Below are positions 34,401 to 40,992 of a stretch of 64,000 bases of DNA, piece after piece. This DNA comes from Candidatus Delongbacteria bacterium. GTDB taxonomy: Bacteria; CAIWAD01. Location: the NCBI GenBank assembly GCA_041675285.1, contig JBAYTZ010000002.1:186001-250000 (forward strand). Direction: 5' to 3'. Position numbers and translations under genes: made by a program. Each line of letters opens with the position of its first letter. The stretch's first letter is position 1. The notes under the pieces were generated by a model, which worked only from the letters and a program-made list of their open reading frames with translations, ran no database searches and was not told where the DNA came from.

Positions 34401-34595
34401 GATGATCAACTCGCCGGGGCCGCCCTCCTCCGCCGTGCGCTGCCACTCGATGTGGTAGCCCTGGCGCACGGCCATGCCACTTTCACTGGACCAGTAGCGG
34501 GGGGGATCCACCGCGCGGGCGGTCGAGGCCAGCAACAGCAGCCCGGCCACCGCCGGCAGGCTTCGCAACCAGGTCCGGCACAGGGTCTTGCTCAT
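31431..34595 (-). CDS. Large secreted repeat protein with C-terminal sorting tail
   Basis: A 1054-residue protein. Residues 1-28 are a signal peptide (RSLPAVAGLLLLASTARA). The body (about 60-950) is a series of roughly 60-residue repeats with a DGAGGAFxxWxDxR-like core, often followed by DIYxQ, suggesting a propeller or beta-solenoid. The last 85 residues are an FlgD-Ig/type IX-like tail: AQNTPNPFNPDTRIDFQI, then SGVYIYQLQAG and final MLLVK. It is predicted to be displayed or released at the cell surface; the exact function is unknown. The start at 34595 has AAAGGA upstream. It follows the lipoprotein gene by 32 bp, likely in one operon. Confidence 0.85.
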   Translation of the reverse strand: MSKTLCRTWLRSLPAVAGLLLLASTARAVDPPRYWSSESGMAVRQGYHIEWQRTAEEGGPGELIISWSDTRFGMRDLFAQKIDVSNPGQPAVWSTTDEHGLVDALIVNDDVIRQEDPVLIGDGAGGAIVSWIDFRDDPRGDIYVNRLVDGTGSGALAWGASGVPLCTDCANGSENMPKSQCIDGAGGSWVAWADHRNSTWDLYVSRVTADGDVPAAFGSDGLLVVGEVGDQEAMSMEHDGAGGAFLAWVDKRDAADDDIYIEHVLANGTLVAGNGGRPVVSLPGSQQSVKVTWDGGTGCFVSWVDLRNDNAGDIYLQHFNTSLTETFAEGGLAVAAQVGNRENNPRLSYAGDGTTLLMWEDNRNDPNNIQADIYCQKVSTANTAIWGAGGVPVCLAAGHQQQARALGDGAGGAFFTWQDSRDEDYSAIYAQRLNSSGVRQWAADGAVVVDRADLESDAIAPALRLDQQGGLFVVWGDLSRGSLGIFSQHLNAAGQRSLAVTGHDSVWGISGSCSLVRNVATPDGALVFWIDPRNAGGPHVYMQNLARLTGALQLPENGVPVALELDGGQKNFQVAADGAGGAYVLIEVGSESAQRAWLTRVNASGQPIWDAPRPVTPGFDSGSGLEYQERSRLLVHGDQILVAWSGVDTDYSNFIAEVGIQAFDTAGNVLWGDDGLRITSTSAIHEKLTDLVAGPDGGAWLLWDSGNWQDTNVLTQLVNAQGQPVLAAGGVSYAGGTGKQERAVGAPGDHGNLLGVWLDYAAEVFDSDLIARSLSPAGGVEWTAQIDMRALSQKTPVIISDGQGGAYVAYTDFSNAANDDVYATHILSDGSLAWTGTETNVAVGAGTQEDVALALVPRGGWNGLVLALAAEEIGDTTGYKDLWARDSHVNPIGGDVTDTFYEGTIFNFFHTQREPVLSHDLADGTYLSWVDMRASGKEDLKDIYTQRLAFGDVDVESPPAVARGFQLAQNTPNPFNPDTRIDFQILRAGEVSLRIFDLQGRLVRTLEDGRLATGTYQRIFDGRDAAGRPLASGVYIYQLQAGGHEESRRMLLVK

Positions 34596-34627
34596 GAGGC
34601 GTCCTTTCGGTTCAGTTCGTTGTTGTC

Positions 34628-35704
34628 TCAGTTGGCGCCCAGCGGATCCGCCAGGATCAGCAGACCCTCGTCCTCGTCGGCCACGTAGATGCGGCCGTGG
34701 GCGAGTTGCAGGCGGCGCGCGTAACCGCCCTCGTGCTGCCAGCGCGGCACGGGCCGGGAGGGATCGCGCAGGTCGGCGACGATCACGCCCTTGGAGCTGC
34801 TGGCCAGATAGGCGTGGTCGTCCTTGAGCTCCACGTCCAGCGTGGTGCCGCCCGGCCGCAGCACGCTGCGCAGGTAGGGCCGGCTGGGATCGCTGACATC
34901 CACCACGGCCAGGCCGCCGGAACCAAGCGCCACGGCCGCCAGCCCGTCCCGGACGGAGAGGCGCAGGGCGTCGCCGGGCAGGCGCAGGGTGGCCAGCTCG
35001 CTCAGGCGCATGGGCATGCGCGCGCCCTGGTGCTGGAAGATCTTCAACCCGTAGCGGCCGTCGGCCAGGAAGATCAGGTCGTCCACCACGTCCAGGTCGT
35101 TGCCGTCGTTCTCGTAGTCGAGGAAGGTGTCCACGTAGTCCGTGGTGGGGTTGGCGCCGTTGTGGAACCAGCGCGCCGGGCTGTCCGCCGGCAGGCCCGC
35201 GGGATCCAGCGGGAAAGCGTGCAGGCTCAAGCCGTCGGAGCGGTCGCTGTAGTAGAGGTAGGCCGTCCCGTCCTCCACCACCGTCTCCACCTCGTTGACG
35301 CCGCTGGCGAAAAAGGTGCGCATGTAGTGCGGCTGGTAGGGGTCCTGCACGTCGAAGACCAGCAGGTTGGTGGAGAGCTTCAGGAAGAGGTAGCGCTCGG
35401 CCAGCAGGTGGGCGGACAGATAGTCCACGTCGCCCGGGGCGTAGAGGCTGTCGATGCCGGGCGCGCCGCCCGCCGGGAAGGGCGCGGCCTCCGCGGCCAG
35501 GGGAAAAGTCAACACGCCGGCGCGCTGGTTGGCGGCCAGGTAGAGCACGTCCTGGCCCACCGCCACGTCGGCCACTTCGCCCCAGGCGTCGCCCCAGCTG
35601 CCCACCAGGCTGATTTCGCTCTGGATGGCGTCCTCGCGCTCGGCGCACGACTGCAACAGCCCCGCGCCCGCCAGGCAGGCGAACAGAATTTTAGACAATT
35701 TCAT
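34628..35704 (-). CDS. Lipoprotein with LVIVD-type beta-propeller repeats
   Basis: A 358-residue protein with a lipoprotein signal: MKLSKILFACLAGAGLLQSC, lipidation probably at Cys20. The rest is made of propeller-like repeats such as GGLAVVDVSDPSRPYLRS and GVIVADLRDPSRPVPRW, the LVIVD pattern of cell-surface proteins. It also has NLLVFDVQDPYQPHYMRTF. Role unknown; probably envelope-anchored and co-expressed with the large secreted protein downstream. A sigma-54-like promoter lies about 73 bp upstream. Confidence 0.82.
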   Translation of the reverse strand: MKLSKILFACLAGAGLLQSCAEREDAIQSEISLVGSWGDAWGEVADVAVGQDVLYLAANQRAGVLTFPLAAEAAPFPAGGAPGIDSLYAPGDVDYLSAHLLAERYLFLKLSTNLLVFDVQDPYQPHYMRTFFASGVNEVETVVEDGTAYLYYSDRSDGLSLHAFPLDPAGLPADSPARWFHNGANPTTDYVDTFLDYENDGNDLDVVDDLIFLADGRYGLKIFQHQGARMPMRLSELATLRLPGDALRLSVRDGLAAVALGSGGLAVVDVSDPSRPYLRSVLRPGGTTLDVELKDDHAYLASSSKGVIVADLRDPSRPVPRWQHEGGYARRLQLAHGRIYVADEDEGLLILADPLGAN

Positions 35705-35776
35705 GTTGGCCCATTGTGTTTGCGTATATCGTTCCGCTGCGACCGGATGAGCGGGCCCATCCAGCTCAACCTTCCA

Positions 35777-35793
35777 AGCAAAAATCGTTCCAG
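35777..35793 (-). promoter_or_regulatory. Sigma-54-like promoter (-24/-12)
   Basis: Minus strand CTGGAACGATTTTTGCT against the consensus YTGGCACGRNNNTTGCW: one mismatch, with the GG and GC dinucleotides correctly 10 bp apart. It points to the lipoprotein and large secreted protein genes. A CCGGTTT/AAACCGG inverted repeat at 35814-35851 lies just upstream. Confidence 0.6.
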
Positions 35794-35969
35794 TGAATTT
35801 CGCCCCCGGCGGCCCGGTTTTGCCCCGCCCTCGGGCCCAGCTGTAAACCGGACTTGACAGCCGGGTGCCCGCGCATCCCGCCCGGGGCCATTCCGGGGCC
35901 GGGATCCGCGCAGCCGCTGCGCTGGATCCGTCCTGCATTCAGAATGAAGCGGAGTCGCGGCCAGCGCCC

Positions 35970-36302
35970 TCAGATCCGGATCACGCGCTCCGCGCTGAAC
36001 AGCACCTGAACGATCTGGCTCATGGTGCCCACTTCGCCGATGAGCAGCTGGTCGCGCCGCTGCAGGTCGTCCAGGCAGGTGCCGCAGCTGGCGATGCGCG
36101 CACCGCGGGCGGCCAGGATCCCCAGCTCCTCCAGAACGGGGCTGCCCGTGGTGGTCAGCAGGACGCCGTCGTTCACGCAGCCCACCATGTCCGGGGTGTG
36201 GGCGCTGGCCGCGAGTTCCTTGAGGAAGCTCTTGAGCAGTTTGCGGCCGAGGGCGTCGTCGCCCTGGCCCATGCGGTCGGAACTGAGGTAGAGCAGGGTC
36301 AT
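35970..36302 (-). CDS. DsrE/YedF C-terminal-like protein
   Basis: A 110-residue protein of the DsrE/DsrF-like family, similar to the C-terminal half of YedF-type sulfurtransferase-like proteins. It has LYLSSDRMGQGDDALGRKLLKSFLKEL, NDGVLLTTTGSPVLEELGILAARGARIASCGTCLDDL and GEVGTMSQIVQVL. The CGTC pair at about residues 73-76 matches the family's conserved cysteine region. The TusA-like N-terminal half of full YedF is absent. It is last in the string of genes read from phhA. Sulfur or selenium trafficking is a guess from the family. Confidence 0.8.
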   Translation of the reverse strand: MTLLYLSSDRMGQGDDALGRKLLKSFLKELAASAHTPDMVGCVNDGVLLTTTGSPVLEELGILAARGARIASCGTCLDDLQRRDQLLIGEVGTMSQIVQVLFSAERVIRI

Positions 36303-36359
36303 GTGCCGGATCCTGGTTGGTGGTGGCTGTCTGAACCCCGGCTGGAGGCTGCCGATTCG

Positions 36360-37145
36360 TCAGCCACTGCGCTGACGGCCACCGTCCACCGGGAGCTGGA
36401 CGCCGCTAAGGTAGGATGAGACCGGCGCCAGCAGGAAGACAGCCGCATGGGCGAACTCCTCCACGCGCCCGTAGCGCCCCAGCGGCACCTCCGCGCAGAG
36501 CCGCGCCTCCTGCTCGACGCGCGTGCGGCCCGCCTCCGCCGCCATGGCCGCCTCCAGGCTGCGCAGGCGCTCGGTGTCGATGAAGCCCGGCGCCAGGCTG
36601 TTGCAGCGGATGCCCTCCGGCGCCAGCTCGCGGGACAGGCTCTTCATCAGCGCGCCGACGCCGGGCCGCAGCACGTTGGAGAGCAAGAGCCCGTCGATGG
36701 GTTCGCGGGCGGAGCCCGAGGTCACGGCCACGATGGAGCCGCCCCCCGCCGCCCGCAGGTGGGGCCGGACGGCCCGGACCAAGCGCACGGCGGAGAGCAG
36801 GTTCAGCTCCCAGGCCGCCTGCCAGGCCGCGTCGTCCAAGCTCTCCAGCCCGCCCCGGGGCGGTCCGCCGGCGTTCACCAGCACGCCGTCCAGCCGGCCG
36901 AAGAGCCGGGCGGCCTCGTCCACCCAGGCCGCCAGGGCGGCCCCGTCGCGTAGGTCGAGGGCCCGGCCGTGGGCGCGGGGATCGAGGACGTGCAGGTCGT
37001 CCAGGGCCGTCTGCAGCCGGACGGGATCCCGGCCGCAGATGGAGACGCGGGCCCCCTCGCGGGCCAGCAGGGTGGCGGTTCCCAGTCCCAGTCCGGCGCT
37101 GCCGCCGGCCACCAGGAAGGCGCGGTCCTTCACCTGCAGGTCCAT
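36360..37145 (-). CDS. Short-chain dehydrogenase-like protein lacking the Tyr-Lys pair
   Basis: A 261-residue SDR-fold protein. The Rossmann motif GGSAGLGLG, the NAGG motif and the C-terminal SLAPGFIDTERL/VDGGRQ segments are typical. However, the catalytic YxxxK position reads SNVLR, so both the Tyr and Lys are replaced; a divergent SDR subgroup has this NxLR pattern. It may bind NAD(P) without classic activity or use another mechanism. It follows the GyrI-like gene by 14 bp in the tyrosine-degradation gene string. Confidence 0.82.
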   Translation of the reverse strand: MDLQVKDRAFLVAGGSAGLGLGTATLLAREGARVSICGRDPVRLQTALDDLHVLDPRAHGRALDLRDGAALAAWVDEAARLFGRLDGVLVNAGGPPRGGLESLDDAAWQAAWELNLLSAVRLVRAVRPHLRAAGGGSIVAVTSGSAREPIDGLLLSNVLRPGVGALMKSLSRELAPEGIRCNSLAPGFIDTERLRSLEAAMAAEAGRTRVEQEARLCAEVPLGRYGRVEEFAHAAVFLLAPVSSYLSGVQLPVDGGRQRSG

Positions 37146-37159
37146 GCTCCGCCCCGTGA

Positions 37160-37645
37160 TTATTGGATCGGCACGAACAGGTCCACCTCGGCCTCCGCGT
37201 CGGCCTCCGCCCGGTGGTCGTACCACTCCAGGCAGGCGCCGGGCGCCACGCGCAGGCCGCTGCCGGGCAGCCACTCCCGGAAGAGCCAGTGGAAGCCGGC
37301 AGGAATGGCCTCGGCCTTGGGGCCGCGCACCGTGCAGCGCAGATAGCGCGCCGCGGGCAGCTCCAGCCGGACCTGATCCGCGCCCGCCTGCGCCTCCGTG
37401 CGGACCGGCACGCCGATCAGGTAGTCGAATCTGCCGTCCGGCTGTTCGTTCCAGCAAGCGCCCAGCAGCAGGCCAGGGATCACCGAATCCGGCAGCCGCG
37501 CGGCCAGGCCGCCCGCCAGGAACTCGTCCCAGAACTCGCCGATCGCCTGGACCGGGCCCGGACCCGGCGCGGGCACGCGGCGCGCGTAGCCCAGCAGGGT
37601 CAGCTCGGGCAACTGGGTGGCTTCCACCCGGGGTTCCATCTCCAT
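37160..37645 (-). CDS. GyrI-like small-molecule-binding domain protein
   Basis: A 161-residue single-domain protein of the AraC effector-binding/GyrI-like fold. It has the family's repeated strand-helix-strand layout: ELTLLGYARRV, IGEFWDEFLAG, YLIGVPVRTEA, RYLRCTVRGP and the end segment CLEWYDHRAEADAEAEVDLFVPI. It lacks a DNA-binding domain and may bind or hydrolyse a small molecule. Fourth-last in the run of minus-strand genes starting with phhA. Confidence 0.75.
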   Translation of the reverse strand: MEMEPRVEATQLPELTLLGYARRVPAPGPGPVQAIGEFWDEFLAGGLAARLPDSVIPGLLLGACWNEQPDGRFDYLIGVPVRTEAQAGADQVRLELPAARYLRCTVRGPKAEAIPAGFHWLFREWLPGSGLRVAPGACLEWYDHRAEADAEAEVDLFVPIQ

Positions 37646-37679
37646 CAGATGTCCTTTCCATCCATTCGCACTGGCAGGC

Positions 37680-38312
37680 TCAGTCGGGCATCTCCAGGCC
37701 GCCGCTGGCCGCCAGCCAGTCCGCCGCGCGCTCCACGGCGGCCGCGATGTCGTTGTCGCTGACGTCCAGTTCCAGCCAGGGCAGGCGGCTGGCCTGCACG
37801 CGGGCGCGCATCCGCTCCTGCTCCTCCACGAAGCGCTCCAGCTCGTCGTACTGGGAGGGTTTGCCGCTGACCAGCAGCCGGCGCTCCCGGGCCGCCGCGA
37901 AAGTCTCCGCCCGGCGCGTGCAGAAGATCAGGCGGAAGTTCAGCTCCGTCAGCCCCTCCTCCAGCCAGCCGAAGTCCAGCTTCCGGCCGTGGGCCTGCTC
38001 CTGGTAGACCTGGGTGCTGATGTGGAAGCGGTCGACGATCCAGCTGTAGTAGCGCTGCAGCTGGAAGAGGCGCAGCCAGGTGCGGTAGGTCTCCAGGGCC
38101 TGGGGCTCCTCCTCGGGCAGGAAGTTGATCAGCCCGCGACCCCAGGGATAGTTGGTGAACGCGCACCACTCGGCGGAGATCACGGGGCTGTGGTAGCGGT
38201 AGCGGCGCGGCCCGACCACGCGGGCGTGCTCGTTCAGCGCGAAGGCCAGCTCGGTCTTGAAGGTCAGGCGCGTGCCTTCCAGGATGAGCTTGGGCGTGAG
38301 CTTGCCGGCCAC
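37680..38312 (-). CDS. Thymidylate-kinase-like protein with degenerate P-loop
   Basis: A 210-residue protein I cannot assign with certainty. Near the N-terminus LILEGTRLTFKTELAFALN resembles the EG-x-D-G-x-G-K-S/T Walker A of dTMP kinases, but the glycines are lost (GTRLTFKT at residues 13-20); Lys19 and Thr20 are kept. Further on, FHISTQVYQEQAHGR and LNFRLIFCTRRAETF recall the DR-motif and a later strand. The GTG start at 38310-38312 has GGAG eight bases upstream, inside the end of hmgA. Close linkage to hpd/hmgA suggests a related role, but this is inference. Confidence 0.65.
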   Translation of the reverse strand: MAGKLTPKLILEGTRLTFKTELAFALNEHARVVGPRRYRYHSPVISAEWCAFTNYPWGRGLINFLPEEEPQALETYRTWLRLFQLQRYYSWIVDRFHISTQVYQEQAHGRKLDFGWLEEGLTELNFRLIFCTRRAETFAAARERRLLVSGKPSQYDELERFVEEQERMRARVQASRLPWLELDVSDNDIAAAVERAADWLAASGGLEMPD

Positions 38313-38317
38313 CGGGC

Positions 38318-39478
38318 CTACTCCAGCCAACTCGTCGTGTAGTCGGGATCCTCGATGGCCAGCGCCGCCCGGGCCACCTTGAGCGGCCGGAAGGTGTCGA
38401 TCATCACGGCCAGCTCCTCCGTGGCGGGCTGGCCCACGCTGGCCTCGGCGCGGCCCGGGTGCGGACCGTGCACCAGGCCGTCCGGGTGCAGGGTCAGGGA
38501 GCCGCTCTCGATGCCCTTGCGACTCATGAACTCGTTCGACGCGTAATACAAGACCTCGTCGGTCATCACGTTGGCGTGGTGATACGGCGCGGGCACGGCC
38601 TGGGGGTGGAAGTCGTAGAGGCGCGGCACGAAACTGCAGACCACGAAACCGTCGCTGGCGAAGGTCTGGTGCACGGGCGGCGGCTGGTGGACGCGGCCCA
38701 CGATGGGCTCGAAATCGCGGATGTTGAAGGCCCAGGGGTAGTAGTAGCCGTCCCAGCCCACCACGTCGAAGGGATGGTATTGGAGGATCACCTCGGTCAG
38801 CGCGTTGCCCTGCTTGACCCAGAGCGGGAATTCGCCCTTCTCGTCGCGGGTCTCCAGCCCCTGGGGCAGGCGCAGGTCGCGTTCGCAGAAGGGGCTGTGT
38901 TCCAGCAGCTGGCCGTGCTCGCCGCGGTAACGCTCCGGCGTGCGCAGGTAGCCCGCGCTCTCCACCACCAGCAGGTGCGCCTGGCCGGCGGCGGGATCGA
39001 GCTTCCAGCGGTGCAGCAGGCCGCGCGGGATCACCACGTAGTCGCCCTCGCCGACGACGAGGTGGCCGAACTGGCTCTCCAGCACGCCGCCGCCGGCGGC
39101 CACGTAGATCAGCTCGTCGCCCTGGCCGTTGCGGTAGAACACATCCTCGGCGTGGTCCGGCCGGCAGACAGAGACGGCCACGTCGTGGTTGAAGAAGAGG
39201 GGCGTGCGGCCGCCCAGCACGCCGCCGCCCACGGGCAGGCGCTTGGAGCGCAGGTGGCGCATGCGCAGGCCGCCCGGCTCCTCGGCCTCCCAGCGCAGCG
39301 GGGCCAGCAGGCGCTGGGAGAGCACGGCCGCGGGCCGGTTCACGTGGTAGAGCAGGCTGGAGGGTCCGACAAAGCCCTTGTTGCCCACCAGCTCCTCGTG
39401 GCGGAACTGGCCCTGGGGTCCGGGGAAGACCACGTGGCGCTTGCGCGGGATCTCGCCCAGGTGATGATAGATCGGCAT
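38318..39478 (-). CDS. hmgA: Homogentisate 1,2-dioxygenase
   Basis: A 386-residue iron(II) ring-cleaving enzyme that turns homogentisate into maleylacetoacetate in tyrosine degradation. It belongs to the bacterial short form. It shows the N-terminal HHLGEIPRKRHVVF, the cupin region GDYVVIPRGLLHRW, and the C-terminal PRLYDFHPQAVPAPYHHANVMTDEVLYY with iron-ligand His/Glu candidates. AAGGAGA precedes the ATG. It follows hpd by 25 bp, with a 15-bp tandem duplication in between. No maleylacetoacetate isomerase or fumarylacetoacetase is in the window. Confidence 0.94.
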   Translation of the reverse strand: MPIYHHLGEIPRKRHVVFPGPQGQFRHEELVGNKGFVGPSSLLYHVNRPAAVLSQRLLAPLRWEAEEPGGLRMRHLRSKRLPVGGGVLGGRTPLFFNHDVAVSVCRPDHAEDVFYRNGQGDELIYVAAGGGVLESQFGHLVVGEGDYVVIPRGLLHRWKLDPAAGQAHLLVVESAGYLRTPERYRGEHGQLLEHSPFCERDLRLPQGLETRDEKGEFPLWVKQGNALTEVILQYHPFDVVGWDGYYYPWAFNIRDFEPIVGRVHQPPPVHQTFASDGFVVCSFVPRLYDFHPQAVPAPYHHANVMTDEVLYYASNEFMSRKGIESGSLTLHPDGLVHGPHPGRAEASVGQPATEELAVMIDTFRPLKVARAALAIEDPDYTTSWLE

Positions 39479-39503
39479 GGGGTCTCCTTTACAGCGTGCC
39501 GCT

Positions 39504-40592
39504 TTACAGCGTGCCGCGCAGTTCCTGCTCGCGCTCGATGGATTCGAACAGCGCCTTGAAGTTGCCCTTGCCGAAGCTCTGGCTGCCCTTGCGCTGGATG
39601 ATCTCGAAGAACAGCGTGGGGCGGTCCTCTACAGGCTTGGTGAAGAGCTGCAGCAAGTAGCCGCGCTCGTCGCGGTCCACCAGGATGCGCTGCTCGCGGA
39701 TCTCGGCCAGGTCCTCCTCGATGGGGCCCACGCGCTCGGTCACGCTGTCGTAATAGGTGTCCGGCACTTCCAGGAACTGCACGCCGTTGGCGCGCAAGGC
39801 CCGCACGGTGCTCAGGATGTCGTCGGTGAGCAGGGCCACGTGCTGCACGCCCGCGCCGCCGTGGAACTCCACGTACTCCTCGATCTGGCTCTTCTTCTTG
39901 CCCGGCGCCGGCTCGTTGATCGGGAACTTGATGATGTTGTTGGGCGCGGCCATCACCACGGAGCGCAGGGCCGTGTACTCGGTGGAGATGTCCTTGTCGT
40001 CGAAGGACAGGAAGCGCGAGAACCCCAGCACGCGCTCGTACCAGGCCACCACGGCCTCCATCCGGCCGTCCTCCTGGTTGCCCACCACGTGGTCGATGAT
40101 CCGCAGCCCCACGCCCTCGCCCGGCACGGAGCGGGCCGCGAACCCGGGCAGGAAGGGCCCGGCGTAGTCCTGCTTCTGGATGAAGGAGTGCACCGTGTCC
40201 CCGTAGGCGGCCACGGCGGACTTGAGGATGGAGCCGTGCCCGTCGCGCAGTTCCACGGGCTCCAGCACGGAGACAGCGCCGTTGGCCACGGCCAGCCGGT
40301 GGCACTCGCGTGCGTCGTCCACCTCGAAGGCCAGGTCCACCACGCCGTCGCCGTGGCGGGCCAGGAAGCGCGTGATCTCGTTCTCCCGCGGGTCCAGGCT
40401 GCCGGTCAGCACCAGCTGCACGCGGCCCTGGGTCATGACGTAGGACACGCGGTCGCGTGCGCCGGTCTCCAGGCCCAGGAAGGCGCTGCGGGAGAAGCCG
40501 AAGGCCTTGCGGTAGTAGTACTCGGCCTGTAGGGCGTTGCCCACGTAGAACTCGGCGTGATGCAGACGCCGCAGCTTGGGATAGTCGGCCAT
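39504..40592 (-). CDS. hpd: 4-hydroxyphenylpyruvate dioxygenase
   Basis: A 362-residue iron(II) dioxygenase that makes homogentisate. Two VOC-fold halves are visible: the N-terminal LRRLHHAEFYVGNALQAEYYY and the catalytic C-terminal half with IDHVVGNQ, GVQHVALLTDDI and LFFEIIQRKGSQSFGKGNFKALFESIEREQ. The two histidines and the last glutamate of the iron site are in these segments. It lies directly before hmgA, the next pathway step. Confidence 0.96.
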   Translation of the reverse strand: MADYPKLRRLHHAEFYVGNALQAEYYYRKAFGFSRSAFLGLETGARDRVSYVMTQGRVQLVLTGSLDPRENEITRFLARHGDGVVDLAFEVDDARECHRLAVANGAVSVLEPVELRDGHGSILKSAVAAYGDTVHSFIQKQDYAGPFLPGFAARSVPGEGVGLRIIDHVVGNQEDGRMEAVVAWYERVLGFSRFLSFDDKDISTEYTALRSVVMAAPNNIIKFPINEPAPGKKKSQIEEYVEFHGGAGVQHVALLTDDILSTVRALRANGVQFLEVPDTYYDSVTERVGPIEEDLAEIREQRILVDRDERGYLLQLFTKPVEDRPTLFFEIIQRKGSQSFGKGNFKALFESIEREQELRGTL

Positions 40593-40623
40593 GGGATCCT
40601 CTCTGTGGTTTGTGTCACAAAAC

Positions 40624-40992
40624 TCAGCCGCGGCGCAGGCCCAGCGCGGCCAGGCAGGCCCAGCCGGCCAGCAGCAGCAGGCCGCCCACGGGCGTCACGG
40701 CGCCCAGCCCACGGATGCCCGACAGGGCCAGGGCGTAGAGGCTGCCGCTGAACAGCAGCGTGCCCGCCAGGAAGCAGATCCCCGCGGCCAGCGCCAGACG
40801 GCCGCCCCCGGGCAGCAGGCTTAGAGCCAGCAGGGGCGCCAGGTGCAGGCCCTGGTAGAGCACGGCCGTGCGCCACCACTCCGTGCCCTGCGGGCCCAGC
40901 GTCTCCTTCAGGGCGTGGGCGCCGAAGGCCCCCAGCGCCACCATCAGCAGGCCGTCCAGGCCCGCCAGCACCCAGAGCCAGTTCAGTTGCAC
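40624..40992 (-). CDS. DUF423 family small membrane protein
   Basis: A 122-residue integral membrane protein with four helices, matching DUF423/YgdD: GAFGAHALKETLGPQ, WRTAVLYQGLHLAPLLAL, CFLAGTLLFSGSLYALAL and GAVTPVGGLLLLAGWACLA. The GTG start at 40990-40992 overlaps the end of phhA by 10 bp. Function is unknown; placement inside the aromatic amino acid operon may be incidental. Confidence 0.88.
   Translation of the reverse strand: MQLNWLWVLAGLDGLLMVALGAFGAHALKETLGPQGTEWWRTAVLYQGLHLAPLLALSLLPGGGRLALAAGICFLAGTLLFSGSLYALALSGIRGLGAVTPVGGLLLLAGWACLAALGLRRG

Noticed and set aside
31839..34688. Long plus-strand open frame opposite the 1054-residue secreted protein
   Set aside because: Its period follows the repeats of the real gene on the other strand; no recognisable domain.
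36360..37661. Extension of the SDR gene upstream to 37661
   Set aside because: It overlaps the GyrI-like gene in another frame; the Rossmann fold starts right after the ATG at 37145.
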